NCBI RefSeq assembly: GCF_937468385.1
Contig: NZ_CALBWS010000006.1
Span: 62,001-126,000 of the forward strand
DNA: 64,000 nucleotides
DNA from: Neobacillus rhizosphaerae
GTDB taxonomy: Bacteria; Bacillota; Bacilli; Bacillales; Cytobacillaceae
Direction: 5' to 3'
In this document: positions 32,503 through 42,217 of the stretch, in pieces
Numbering within the stretch: the stretch's first letter is position 1
Layout of the letters: every line of letters begins with the position of its first letter
Notes under the pieces: generated by a model
What the model saw: only the letters and a program-made list of their open reading frames with translations
What the model was told of the DNA's origin: nothing
Database searches by the model: none
Program-made: the position numbers and the translations under genes

Positions 32503-35500
32503 TTAATCCCACTTTTTTACTTTATCGATTACTTTTTCCTTCAAAATGGTTATAAAAGTTGATTGTCCCTTTTGTATTTTTTGCTTATGCCATTCATTGA
32601 AGCTTGCAACGGTAATCATGATTAGTCCAGCGATTAATAAATATGCCCACCATGGCATATTTCCCCAGTAGGGTCGTGTTTGCAGGAATACATTTAATAG
32701 TAAAACACCACACCCAACAAAGAAATATGATTTTATTTGGAGGAATACACCTGCGAGCAAAGATAACAATGACAATGATCCTAAAATAATCGCATCATAA
32801 ATTGTATTGCTTGCTAAACCATCCTGGATTAAAAGCAGAGAAACAATGATGAGTACTCCCCATTGAATCGCTTTCGTTATATCCGAAAAGCGCCCTTTTA
32901 AACTAAGTCGTATGAAAATCACAAGAATAATATATGGAAGGACGTTTACCTCCCGTTCCCATAATGACGGAATGTTTAAATCCCCAATGATTGCATAGTA
33001 TGGTTGTAATAAATAGGCTCCCGCGATGATAGACATAAAGACTGAGAAACTGGTAGGTACTCTTTTTCTCTGCAGCCAGAAATTGATTGCAATCAGAACA
33101 CCTGGCAGTGCATGGCTCCATAAGTGCTGATTCGCAAAAAAGTACATAAACCAAAAGAATAAGAAGGAAACGGCCGTATATCCGTCTACTTTTATTTCCT
33201 GAAACTTAGCTCCACCTGTCACCAGCTTTTTATAAACCTTCTGTCCGATTAGAACCATGGTTATGCCTAACCCTCCAAAAAGAAGCATTTTTTCGAGCTC
33301 ATTCAACTCACTTAAATATGAGAATTCAACGGTTGCGATAAATGCTAAGAGCAAAGGGATAATCCCTAATAAATCCCATTTAATTTTAAACAAATAGACC
33401 ATTGTGGCAATCGTATATCCACAGGTAACCATGTACGGCAGCCAAGTAAACGGATAGGTCATTAGCATACAGACAATTCCGACAATAGAGAATGGCACCA
33501 AATAATAAGTTGTTCGTTTTTTAAATTCTCTATGAGCAATACAGGTAAAAATAAGAATAAGCCCACTTGTAATTGGGAATTCATAGCCCCCAAAATTTTG
33601 GACAATTAGTTTATCCAATCCAATTGAAACAGCAAAAAATAGGGTTGTAAAACTACCATAAAGAAAGGATTTGATTTTCCATTCCTTAACAGCTAGTTTT
33701 GTACTTAATACATAGACTAAAAAGGCCAAGCCATAGCTATATATTGCGTCTGTATGAAAAGCAAACCAGGTAATAACAAGTGCGATTGGGTAAATGCAAT
33801 GACCCATCCATGCAAAAGCATCTGAAAGACCTAAATCCTTGTTTTTAAAAATATAAGCGATAAAAAGTAAGATTACCGCACTTGTAGAAGCGATGAATGA
33901 ATTCATTATATGGGTGAATGGGAATCTCATTGTCATGGCATGGATAAGCGAAAAATAGGATAGCCATGCTGTGATACTGACAAGATATGGGATCCATTTC
34001 GTACCCATCTTTTTATATAAATAGAAATACATTCCGATTCCAATTACCAACACTAAAGGTTGCACCCATAATTGATTAATTGGGCTAAATAAAGCATGGA
34101 AAATGGCAATGGTATAAAGGCCTTGGGATGTAAACAATGAAACCCTGCTTAGTTCCTTTTCCCTTATTTTTTTCCATATAAAGCTTGATAAAAAAATAAA
34201 TATTGCCCCTATAGCAAAATTTACCGCATAGCCATATTCTTCATGATACGTTGTGAAGTTTATATTAATTTCTTCACCAAAAGCGGCACATGCCAAACCA
34301 AGTGAGCTTGGTAAGATCCATAAGGCTGCTTCCTGATAATAAGCCCTTGTTTCCATTTTTAATAGTAGATAAGCAATTATTGTGAGGAGCAGCAGCATGA
34401 CTCCTAGCTCCCACCAGTTGAAAAGACTAATCGCTAACATAATAGCGAGCATCATCAAGACTAACCCAATGTCCTTTGAACTGTTCTGTATGATTCTAAA
34501 ATATTTTGCTAAAGGTACAATTCCGAAAACGATAAACAAAATAAAACCTGTCAAACACAATGTAAGTGAAAAATTTATATTGTAGATATGTTTAACAATT
34601 AATGCAACAGCTTCGTAGATGCCAGAACCGACAAAAACCGAACTCAGATACGTAAATAGACGCATTGGACTGTTATGTGCTAAATAAATAAAGTTAGCTC
34701 CTATGATAAAGTAGGCGAGCATTAGCACAATAGAAGGATTCCCCGAGCGGAGTATTATTCCCTCAAAGCTAATATAGATGAAGGCAAATCCAGAAATCAT
34801 TGCACTTGTATAGTGAAAAACTTTATCTAGAGAAAATCTTCCGTTCAGTGCCTTAGGAACAAATACTATGCCAACTCCTATTAGAGCGTAGACTATCGCG
34901 CCAAAATTATCGAGGAAGCTGTGCTCTATTAGCTGATAAGCACCATAAACGAGCATTGCACTAAAAATAAAATGGTATTCTTTCCTTCCACTGACATACA
35001 TCATCGATAAATAAATTAGGGCAGTTAAGATGAGGTTGAAACTGTATAAGACCTCATGGTCGTATAAAAAAAGCATGAAAAGTGTACTAAGAACGAGATT
35101 AACTTGGATATAAGGGACAAATTCCTTTGTAAATAATTGGAGTGATTCTCTGTGTTTCAATTGGTGGTAGACAAAAATGAGCAAAGCGTTAAAAACCATC
35201 GTCCCCAGGTAAAAGAAATCAACCTTTAGGAATAGTCCCGCCAATAAAAAGGCCATCCCCGCGGATATCGAAACATAGGTAAACCATACGAACAGTCTAG
35301 AGCTTAAGTTCTTTGCAAATAGAATATACATAATCACCGGTAGAAAGCTGCCAAGCATCCCCAAAAGGTAACGGCCAGCACCGTTAATCGATAAATACGG
35401 GCCTAAAAGACCAAACCATCCAAGCGAGAGAATAAATATCGGTAAGAATAAACTGCCAAGAACAATAAAGGCAAATGCCGTTTTATCAATATGCAGCACT

Positions 35501-35910
35501 TTCTTAGTTAAAAAGGCTATTCCATAAAATAAAAGTGATACAATCGCAATCGCACCGCTTTTCATAATGCTTGTCATTGATTCCCAATTGCTTGTGGCTA
35601 CGAATAAACCGCCAATTAATAAGAAGATTACTCCCATATTTAATAACCAAGTAATATTCCTTTCGCGAACCTCTTCGGGTGTTAGTATTTTTTTCTCTTT
35701 TTGAGGTTTTGGAGGTACAATCGAATGGATTGGCACTTCCTTTTCTGTTGGAAGAGGAAGGGCTTCTATTTCTAATAAATCCTTATGATATTGATGGTGC
35801 GCCTTGGCCACAGTCTCAACAATTGTATCCGATAAATAACCTTCCTCTTTCAACGTGAAAAGCTCCTGCCTAAAAATCCTTCTTTTCTCTTCCCGTTTAT
35901 TTAGCTCCAT
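32503..35910 (-). CDS. Very large polytopic membrane protein of unknown function
   Basis: About 1135 residues. The first 100 are soluble and charged (NKREEKRRIFRQELFTLKEEGYLSDTIVETVAKAH..., then a proline-rich PPKPQKEKK linker). The rest is an almost unbroken series of some 30 hydrophobic segments with very short loops. ERNITWLLNMGVIFLLIGGLFVATSNWE resembles the start of DUF2157/DUF2339-type membrane proteins. No enzymatic motif is visible. Start at ATG 35910 behind GGGGAG; an ATG at 35925 lacks a site. Confidence 0.7.
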   Translation of the reverse strand: MELNKREEKRRIFRQELFTLKEEGYLSDTIVETVAKAHHQYHKDLLEIEALPLPTEKEVPIHSIVPPKPQKEKKILTPEEVRERNITWLLNMGVIFLLIGGLFVATSNWESMTSIMKSGAIAIVSLLFYGIAFLTKKVLHIDKTAFAFIVLGSLFLPIFILSLGWFGLLGPYLSINGAGRYLLGMLGSFLPVIMYILFAKNLSSRLFVWFTYVSISAGMAFLLAGLFLKVDFFYLGTMVFNALLIFVYHQLKHRESLQLFTKEFVPYIQVNLVLSTLFMLFLYDHEVLYSFNLILTALIYLSMMYVSGRKEYHFIFSAMLVYGAYQLIEHSFLDNFGAIVYALIGVGIVFVPKALNGRFSLDKVFHYTSAMISGFAFIYISFEGIILRSGNPSIVLMLAYFIIGANFIYLAHNSPMRLFTYLSSVFVGSGIYEAVALIVKHIYNINFSLTLCLTGFILFIVFGIVPLAKYFRIIQNSSKDIGLVLMMLAIMLAISLFNWWELGVMLLLLTIIAYLLLKMETRAYYQEAALWILPSSLGLACAAFGEEININFTTYHEEYGYAVNFAIGAIFIFLSSFIWKKIREKELSRVSLFTSQGLYTIAIFHALFSPINQLWVQPLVLVIGIGMYFYLYKKMGTKWIPYLVSITAWLSYFSLIHAMTMRFPFTHIMNSFIASTSAVILLFIAYIFKNKDLGLSDAFAWMGHCIYPIALVITWFAFHTDAIYSYGLAFLVYVLSTKLAVKEWKIKSFLYGSFTTLFFAVSIGLDKLIVQNFGGYEFPITSGLILIFTCIAHREFKKRTTYYLVPFSIVGIVCMLMTYPFTWLPYMVTCGYTIATMVYLFKIKWDLLGIIPLLLAFIATVEFSYLSELNELEKMLLFGGLGITMVLIGQKVYKKLVTGGAKFQEIKVDGYTAVSFLFFWFMYFFANQHLWSHALPGVLIAINFWLQRKRVPTSFSVFMSIIAGAYLLQPYYAIIGDLNIPSLWEREVNVLPYIILVIFIRLSLKGRFSDITKAIQWGVLIIVSLLLIQDGLASNTIYDAIILGSLSLLSLLAGVFLQIKSYFFVGCGVLLLNVFLQTRPYWGNMPWWAYLLIAGLIMITVASFNEWHKQKIQKGQSTFITILKEKVIDKVKKWD

Positions 35911-36121
35911 TAAATCTCCCCGCATTCATCCCATTTATGGTGTAATCAGGCCATTGAAATATTTTGTATAATACCCTATTCTCTCTATAGTGTAATTTTA
36001 CACTAAAATGAAATATTTTCAATATTTTCCTTAAAATTATTATTTGCAAAAAAAGTTGTAAGTTTGGGAGAAAAATCTGTATGATTAAAGAATGTTTACA
36101 TAAAAAGTGTTGGAGGTCTCT

Positions 36122-36598
36122 ATGCTTACTTTTAATGAAAAATTAGCCGTTATCGACGAATTTTCGGGATTAGAAAGAAAAAATGTTTCACTAGGTCGCA
36201 TTAATTTCCAGTTTCCAAACAGTATTTCAGAGAAAAAAAATATTGTTTATCATTTGCACCCTAATGGAAATGGCTTTGTATATGCTGGGCAGTTAGAAAA
36301 TTATGAAACGGACGAAAAAGGAATGGTCAATATCCGTGACTTTTCCGCTGATCAACTACGACAGCTGATAAAAGAAGCGATTCATGCACTCTCACCACTT
36401 GAACCCAATACAGTCGAAGAAGCAATCATTGGAGATTCAAATGAGGAGCGCTGGGCTGATAAGGAAAATAATCAGCTTATCGTAATAAATGAAAATGATG
36501 CATGGAATATTTATTTTGGGTTAAATCTTGATGCCAGTTTTGATACATATCAAGAAGCTGTGGAGTTTTTGACCGAAGAGGGTTTTCAACGAAAATAA
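36122..36598 (+). CDS. Uncharacterised acidic cytoplasmic protein
   Basis: 158 residues, acidic, no membrane segment or signal peptide. Recognisable segments are only descriptive: MLTFNEKLAVIDEFSGLERKNVSLGRINF at the N-terminus, HLHPNGNGFVYAGQL, and a C-terminal IYFGLNLDASFDTYQEAVEFL. I do not recognise the family. ATG 36122 has TGGAGG 6 bases upstream; an upstream in-frame GTG overlaps it. A clean terminator follows. Confidence 0.75.
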   Translation: MLTFNEKLAVIDEFSGLERKNVSLGRINFQFPNSISEKKNIVYHLHPNGNGFVYAGQLENYETDEKGMVNIRDFSADQLRQLIKEAIHALSPLEPNTVEEAIIGDSNEERWADKENNQLIVINENDAWNIYFGLNLDASFDTYQEAVEFLTEEGFQRK

Positions 36599-36602
36599 CG
36601 AG

Positions 36603-36634
36603 AAAGGCTGTGCAGGTCATATGCACAGCCTTTA
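36603..36634. terminator. Bidirectional terminator
   Basis: AAAGGCTGTGCA/TGCACAGCCTTT stem between convergent genes. Confidence 0.8.
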
Positions 36635-36643
36635 TTATTCTAT

Positions 36644-37153
36644 TCAACCCTCCCTTTCAATCCATTGGTCTAAGCGGATAATACTTTGCTTGGCACGATC
36701 ATATTCAATCGTACGATAATGGTGCATCCCACCTTCTTCTTCATCCCTTTCATCCGCCCATTTAACAATCTGCTGTAAAGGTGTCCTGACAATATCATTA
36801 GAAGGCAAAAACGAATCAGTATGGAAAAGAATCGCAAGTGCAATCGTTTTGGCTTTAATCGGATTTTCACCAAGTCGGATTAAGAGTTTATGTGCTCTTT
36901 CTGCCCCTTTGATCGGGTGTATGTCATTTTGCTTATACAATTCATAATCCCATTTTCCGTTTTTATACCATGTATAGTGGCCCATATCATGGAGAAGTCC
37001 TGCTTTAGCAGCAATATCCACGTCCAATTGATGTTTCTTCCCTAAATGAAAAGCATGATAGGCAACAGCAATCGCATGAGCTAATCCAGAGCGATTCAAA
37101 TATTTTTGGGCGATATGATGTTCGAAAATGTTTAATAAGGTTACGTCTCTCAT
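36644..37153 (-). CDS. HD-domain phosphohydrolase
   Basis: 169 residues. The HD metal motif is GLLHDMGHYTWYKN (near residue 60), preceded by a conserved His in SGLAHAIAVAYHAFHLG and followed by IHPIKGAERAHKLL and FHTDSF with further His ligands. HD proteins of this size usually hydrolyse nucleotides or phosphodiesters; the substrate is unknown. ATG 37153 follows TTAGGAGAGAG; longer in-frame starts up to 37213 have no site. Confidence 0.8.
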   Translation of the reverse strand: MRDVTLLNIFEHHIAQKYLNRSGLAHAIAVAYHAFHLGKKHQLDVDIAAKAGLLHDMGHYTWYKNGKWDYELYKQNDIHPIKGAERAHKLLIRLGENPIKAKTIALAILFHTDSFLPSNDIVRTPLQQIVKWADERDEEEGGMHHYRTIEYDRAKQSIIRLDQWIEREG

Positions 37154-37241
37154 GCTCTCTCTCCTAACTTTTGCAAAAAAATATATTTCATTTATTATAT
37201 GATAACTAAGCACTCATAGCTAATTATTAAAAGCAAAAAAA

Positions 37242-37264
37242 GCAGGGATCCTTTTATCCCCTGC
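37242..37264 (-). terminator. Hairpin with leftward T7
   Basis: GCAGGGAT/ATCCCCTGC stem with a long T-tract on the left. It lies between the HD gene's promoter region and ltaS, and may be a second terminator for ltaS. Confidence 0.6.
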
Positions 37265-37380
37265 AATAGTTTTTTCATTATTAACCCATCGTTTTGAATT
37301 TTGTTATCCTGGATCTTCCACCTTACCATTAATATTTCACATCGTAAATGATGTGTATCGGCATTTTCATTTGGTATGAA

Positions 37381-37409
37381 AAAGAGAGAAGAATAATTCT
37401 TCTCTCTTT
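37381..37409 (-). terminator. ltaS terminator
   Basis: AAAGAGAGAAGAAT/ATTCTTCTCTCTTT near-perfect palindrome directly after the ltaS stop. Confidence 0.75.
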
Positions 37410-37410
37410 A

Positions 37411-39369
37411 TTATTTATTAGTAGATGATTTTGTCGCTTTGCTTCCTTTTGGACCTAGATAATCATAATCGCTTGGATTAATTGATGTATATCCTTCCGG
37501 TTTGTAGAAGCGTAACAAATCTTTATAGACGATTTCATCTGACATCTGAAGCTCTGTATTAACTTTTTCAGAAGTATCCTTACATGCTTCCGCATTTTCC
37601 ATTAATTCACCAGTCTCAGATGAATAGCATTTACCTTTAATTTGGATAACATCTGAGGCCACAAAATCACCATTACGGAATGATGCCCAATTTCTGTGGT
37701 CTTTAGATAATAAATCTGAACCAAACTCCATATAGTCCTTCGTATCAATACCTAATAAATGAAGAAGAGTTGGACGTACATCAACTTCCCCACCGATTTG
37801 CTTTTGAATGCCGCCTTTAACACCGGGAACATGGATAAATAAAGGTACACGCTGTAACTTCGCATTACTAGCTGGTGTGATTTCGTCGACTCCAAGTACT
37901 TTTGCCATCGCTTCATTATGGTTTTCAGAAATACCATAGTGGTCACCATACATGACGATTACTGTATTATCATATAAACCATCAGCTTTCAAATCGTTAA
38001 AGAATTGTTCAAATGCTTGGTCCATATAATTTGCAGATTGGAAATATTGGTTTACCACCGGATCACCATAATCACCTGCAGGGAAATCAGTGTCTTGCGG
38101 ATCCATTTCAAATGGGAAATGGTTGGATAATGAAATAAATTTTGAATAGAATGGCTGCTTTAAGCCTTCAAGTAACGGCATTGACTCTTTAAAGAACGGC
38201 TTATCCTTCATCCCGTAGTTCTTTGTATTCTCATCTGTCATGCTATAATATTCAGAATCGAAAAATTGATCATAGCCTAATGCTTTATACATAACATTAC
38301 GGTTCCAGAATGTTTTTTGATTACCATGGAATACAGCCGAATTATAGCCATAGCCTTTTAAAATAGCTGGTGCTGCCTGAAAAGTGTTTTGTGCTTTGTT
38401 AACGAACACCGCACCTTGAGCCATAGGATATAATGAGTTTTCCATTAAGAATTCAGCATCAGATGTTTTACCCTGTCCTGTTTGATGGAAAAAGTTTTCA
38501 AAATAAAATGTATTGCCATCATGCGCTAATGAATTCAAAAATGGAGTAACTTCCTTTCCATCAGGCATTTTATAATCAATCATAAAGCTTTGGAATGATT
38601 CCATTGAAACATAAATCACGTTCATTCCTTTTGCTTTTCCAAAGTATTCTGGATTTGGTGCTGCATAGTTCGCTTTCCGATAGTTCTCAACATCTGTAAT
38701 ATCACTGCTGTCTGCTAGGGCACGCTGGCTGGATGATTTAATATTTTGAATGACATCATAAATCGTAAAGTTATAGGCGCCAAGATACTTAACTAAGTAA
38801 TTTCTATCAAAGGAACGAGTAAGTAACTGCGGACGATCCTTTTCTGCTAAACCTAAGTTAAACAAAAAAGTGGTAATGGCAAACAAAAGAACAATTTTAA
38901 AAGCTTTTCTGTTCGTTACCGTAACTTTTTTGAAAACTGTTAATGCTAGAACAATTAAAATAATCATGTCCGAAAAATAAAAAATATCTAATGGGGACAT
39001 TAATGAAAGGGCACTGTTTCCCAATTGTCCTGCATTTGTCTTAGTCTGCATTATAACAGGTACTGTTATGAAGTCATTAAAAAAGCGATAATAAGCAATA
39101 TTTGCATACAATAAAAAGGATAACAAGAAATTAATAATAATCATTACACGTTTTGTATGCTTCTTAAAAAGCAGTGCGATCCCAAAAAAGAACAGTGCAG
39201 AGCTTAATGGATTAATAAATAATAAAAATTTCTGTAAGTTATTGTCAATCCCTAATTTAAATTCAATTTGATAGGCTGCATATGTTTTGATCCAAAATAA
39301 TACAACGGCGATTGCAAAGAACGTAATATGACTATTGTTAAATTTCTTAGAAAGTCTAATTTTATTCAT
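37411..39369 (-). CDS. ltaS: Lipoteichoic acid synthase LtaS
   Basis: 652 residues. Five transmembrane helices (about 1-185) carry an extracellular sulfatase-like domain that polymerises glycerol phosphate from phosphatidylglycerol. The catalytic threonine lies in HQTGQGKTSDAEF near residue 300; metal ligands are in YVSMESFQSF and MYGDHYGISENH. A signal-peptidase-like site SSQRALA/DSSD follows the last helix, as in S. aureus LtaS, which is cleaved and released. Single gene with its own terminators. The 516-base gap upstream (39370-39885) contains only an ATGTGATTCACAT palindrome at 39580-39592 and AT-rich DNA. Confidence 0.93.
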   Translation of the reverse strand: MNKIRLSKKFNNSHITFFAIAVVLFWIKTYAAYQIEFKLGIDNNLQKFLLFINPLSSALFFFGIALLFKKHTKRVMIIINFLLSFLLYANIAYYRFFNDFITVPVIMQTKTNAGQLGNSALSLMSPLDIFYFSDMIILIVLALTVFKKVTVTNRKAFKIVLLFAITTFLFNLGLAEKDRPQLLTRSFDRNYLVKYLGAYNFTIYDVIQNIKSSSQRALADSSDITDVENYRKANYAAPNPEYFGKAKGMNVIYVSMESFQSFMIDYKMPDGKEVTPFLNSLAHDGNTFYFENFFHQTGQGKTSDAEFLMENSLYPMAQGAVFVNKAQNTFQAAPAILKGYGYNSAVFHGNQKTFWNRNVMYKALGYDQFFDSEYYSMTDENTKNYGMKDKPFFKESMPLLEGLKQPFYSKFISLSNHFPFEMDPQDTDFPAGDYGDPVVNQYFQSANYMDQAFEQFFNDLKADGLYDNTVIVMYGDHYGISENHNEAMAKVLGVDEITPASNAKLQRVPLFIHVPGVKGGIQKQIGGEVDVRPTLLHLLGIDTKDYMEFGSDLLSKDHRNWASFRNGDFVASDVIQIKGKCYSSETGELMENAEACKDTSEKVNTELQMSDEIVYKDLLRFYKPEGYTSINPSDYDYLGPKGSKATKSSTNK

Positions 39370-39885
39370 TTCTAAATTCTCCTCTCACTTACCAATAAGC
39401 TTCGGTAAACGAACCTCAATTACTATATCACATTTTCTATAAAAGTAAAATCATAAACCTTGCCATTTTTTGTATTATATACAGCAATAATTTACGTCAT
39501 TTTTCTTATAAATTCGACAAATCGCAAATTCTTAATGATAATTTACTTTTCTTGGAAAATGGGATATTCCTTTATTCTTATGTGATTCACATGTGGGACA
39601 TGACTATTTCTATTTTCATTAATATAAGACGATTTAATTAGCAAATAGTTTCATCTTAATAAATTTTTCTTTCGCCAATGTTTTTCTCATATGAGCAAAC
39701 GAGAGATGAAAAACGTTTCCAAATATATGGAATCATTTATAATATAATAAACCTGAAACTTTTACTATGCAATATGAATTTAGTCTTATCTTTAATGAGG
39801 GAAACATGCTAAATTTTCAGAATAAATATTATTAATATGGGAAAGCATATTCATGAACGAATAAATTGTAAGGGGGAACATATTT

Positions 39886-40074
39886 ATGCCTAGAATTAGA
39901 CCTGAATTTACCAAGAGCACTTATTTTGTTGATGAACCTGGGAATTGGCATTTAAAGGCGGGGGCTCCAAAAGAACTACAAGCGGAGTTGAAAAATTATC
40001 TAAATAGCCTCGAGGATTTAGATGAACCGGGAACCATTAATGGCGTGCAAATTGACTATCCATACGATCACTAA
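39886..40074 (+). CDS. Small hypothetical protein, 62 residues
   Basis: A strong AAGGGGG site lies 10 bases before the ATG. The 62-residue product (MPRIRPEFTKSTYFVDEPGN ... GTINGVQIDYPYDH) is proline-rich and acidic and has no membrane segment. DEPGNWHLKAG and LDEPGTINGV contain a repeated DEPG. I do not recognise the family. The gene stands alone between ltaS and a convergent small gene. Confidence 0.65.
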   Translation: MPRIRPEFTKSTYFVDEPGNWHLKAGAPKELQAELKNYLNSLEDLDEPGTINGVQIDYPYDH

Positions 40075-40179
40075 AATGAAGAATATAATATAGAAGAAAG
40101 CGGTTAAATTAATATTAAGCTGAGCACAACACATTAATCAATCCGTAAACAATAGGAAAGGCAGGATATGATTCCTGCC

Positions 40180-40341
40180 TTATACCATATCTTCATTTTC
40201 TTTATCAATATCACTCGGCTGAGGTTGTTCCTTCGAGATTATACTCCCCAGAACCTCTCTATTATTACTAGTGGCATCTTTTCCTGCGCCTGGTGTGATA
40301 TTTGCAAATGGAAGTTGTTCTAATTCTTTACCTCTTGGCAT
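40180..40341 (-). CDS. Small hydrophilic protein, 53 residues
   Basis: AAGGAGTGAGG precedes ATG 40339-40341. The product starts MPRGKELEQLPFANITPGAG and continues with an acidic, Gln/Ser-rich tail ending DIDKENEDMV. It is hydrophilic and probably unstructured, like many small spore or stress proteins of Bacillus, but no family can be assigned. A GGCAGG/CCTGCC hairpin (40161-40179) adjoins the stop codon. Confidence 0.6.
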   Translation of the reverse strand: MPRGKELEQLPFANITPGAGKDATSNNREVLGSIISKEQPQPSDIDKENEDMV

Positions 40342-40465
40342 TATTCCTCACTCCTTTATCTTACCTTTTCCAAGGAGTTGAAATACTATGCAAATATTCA
40401 ATCAGGAACGATTACTTCTTCAACACTTTTTTTGCCATTTTTTAAAATCCTCTTTGATGTAAAAA

Positions 40466-41803
40466 CTACCCAATCATGATTTTACCCTTAGGGTACCGGA
40501 ATTTGTCAGGGTTTCTTCGCATTGTTACTGCATAGGCAATTGTTAATGGTCCTACCCTGCCGGCAAACATCGTGAAAGTAATTAATCCCTTTCCAATCGG
40601 AGATAATTCCTTAGACAAGTCCATAGATAAACCTACAGTTCCAAATGCAGACGTTGCTTCAAATAAAAGCCTTAAAAAATCTGTTCCCCGCTCAGTGATG
40701 GTTAATAACATTGTAATCATCATTACAAGAAACAGGGCACTCAATGTTACGGTAAGTGCTTTGTAAATCGTTTCATAACCGATTCTTTGCCGATAAAAAA
40801 TAACATCCTCTTTACCTCGTATTTGTGACCAAACAGCTCCAATTAATGTAGTAAAAGTAGTGGTTTTAACACCACCTCCCGTTGAGCCTGGAGATGCTCC
40901 GACAAACATTAAAAACACAATTAACAATAATGATGATTGGGTCATATCGGTAAGATTCAGCGTATTGGCTCCATCTGTTCTGGCGGCAGCGGATTGAAAT
41001 AGTGCACCTAATATTTTCCCCGAAAAGGACAATGGTTTTAATGTTTTTTCATTCGAAAATTCTAATAAGAAGATTCCAATCGCTCCGCCTATTAATAAAA
41101 AGGCACTTGTTACCACGACAATTTTGGTATGTAAAGATAACCTTTTTGAACTGCGATACTCAAAAAGTTCATTCATAACGATAAAACCTATTCCACCTAG
41201 TGTAATTAGCGCACAAATTGTTAATACAACTGTTGGGTCATCTACATAACTAGATAAGCTTTGAAAATTCCCCATAATATCAAATCCTGCATTATTAAAA
41301 TTGGATATTGAATGGAAAATTCCGTAATAAATTGCTTTTCCTAATGGCATTTCAAAAGAAAATCGAACAGCCAAGATTACCGCCCCAACAAATTCAATCA
41401 CAGCAGTAAAGATTAATATCCGTCTGGCTAAGCGAACAATTCCTTCCATCGATAGGTTATTTAATGACTCTTGCAGCAAGATTCTTTCCTTTAAAGAAAT
41501 TCTTTTTCCTAATAAAAAGGCAAAAAGCGTGGCGAATGTCATAAATCCAAGGCCGCCTACTTGAATCATAAACAAAATGACTAATTGGCCAAATAACGTA
41601 AATGTGGTTCCAGTGTCCACGACAACTAGACCTGTTACACATGTAGCAGATGTAGCCGTAAATAAAGCGTTTAAAAATGACAACCCTTGTCCATTGTTTG
41701 TAGAAACTGGAAGTGTTAACAATAGGCTTCCTAATAAAATGATGGTTGCAAATCCAATTACTAGAATTTTAGGAGGGTCAAGATAGTTCTTTTTACGATG
41801 CAT
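40466..41803 (-). CDS. KtrB/KtrD-type potassium uptake channel subunit
   Basis: 445 residues, TrkH/TrkG/KtrB superfamily. Four pore repeats with the selectivity-filter glycines are visible: TSATCVTGLVVVDTG, HSISNFNNAGFDIMG, GASPGSTGGGVKTTT and TSAFGTVGLSMDLS. It forms the membrane channel for Na+- or voltage-driven K+ uptake and needs a cytoplasmic KtrA/KtrC RCK subunit, which is not in this window; that favours the orphan KtrD type. Sequence alone does not settle B versus D. Confidence 0.9.
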   Translation of the reverse strand: MHRKKNYLDPPKILVIGFATIILLGSLLLTLPVSTNNGQGLSFLNALFTATSATCVTGLVVVDTGTTFTLFGQLVILFMIQVGGLGFMTFATLFAFLLGKRISLKERILLQESLNNLSMEGIVRLARRILIFTAVIEFVGAVILAVRFSFEMPLGKAIYYGIFHSISNFNNAGFDIMGNFQSLSSYVDDPTVVLTICALITLGGIGFIVMNELFEYRSSKRLSLHTKIVVVTSAFLLIGGAIGIFLLEFSNEKTLKPLSFSGKILGALFQSAAARTDGANTLNLTDMTQSSLLLIVFLMFVGASPGSTGGGVKTTTFTTLIGAVWSQIRGKEDVIFYRQRIGYETIYKALTVTLSALFLVMMITMLLTITERGTDFLRLLFEATSAFGTVGLSMDLSKELSPIGKGLITFTMFAGRVGPLTIAYAVTMRRNPDKFRYPKGKIMIG

Positions 41804-42073
41804 TCATTTTCTTCCTAACCTATTAATTTTTTTGTAATAGTAACAACATAAAATAAAAGGGCATTATTCTACTTTCCCTAAATATCCCCAATTATTTGAG
41901 TATCTGTCCTTCTGACCCGATATTATTTTCAATAATAGGAAATTTTTACATATATATATATTATATATACTATAATTCGGGTAATTCCATTACAGGAAAA
42001 ATATACTACTCGGTTAAAAATATGTAAATAAAATTCTTTTTCCTTCTTGTAAAACTAATATTTTCACTAGACT

Positions 42074-42116
42074 TGTGTCTAACATCATTGTTAAATAATT
42101 CAAATTGTTCTATAAT
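42074..42116 (+). promoter_or_regulatory. Promoter of narK-PAS with degenerate Fnr box
   Basis: A perfect TATAAT (42111-42116) has no -35 box. Instead TGTGTCTAACATCATT (42074-42089), matching 7 of 10 positions of TGTGA-N6-TCACA, is centred about 41.5 bases before the expected start. This is the class II activator position. The remainder of the 41804-42217 gap is AT-rich, including a TA-repeat near 41951-41970. Confidence 0.45.
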
Positions 42117-42217
42117 AGACTAAGAAAATTTTTCCACATCAATGGATTCAAAGTCACGATTTATAACTGCTTATGTATCGAAATCATAGATTAGAATGGG
42201 ATTTAAGGGGGATGAAA

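Noticed and set aside
39580..39592. ATGTGATTCACAT as an Fnr/Crp site
   Set aside because: The half-sites are separated by 1 base instead of 6, so it does not fit TGTGA-N6-TCACA. It may be another operator, but nothing supports one.
41951..41970. TA-dinucleotide run as an origin or phage attachment feature
   Set aside because: It is a short AT-rich promoter-region tract with no DnaA boxes or integrase nearby.
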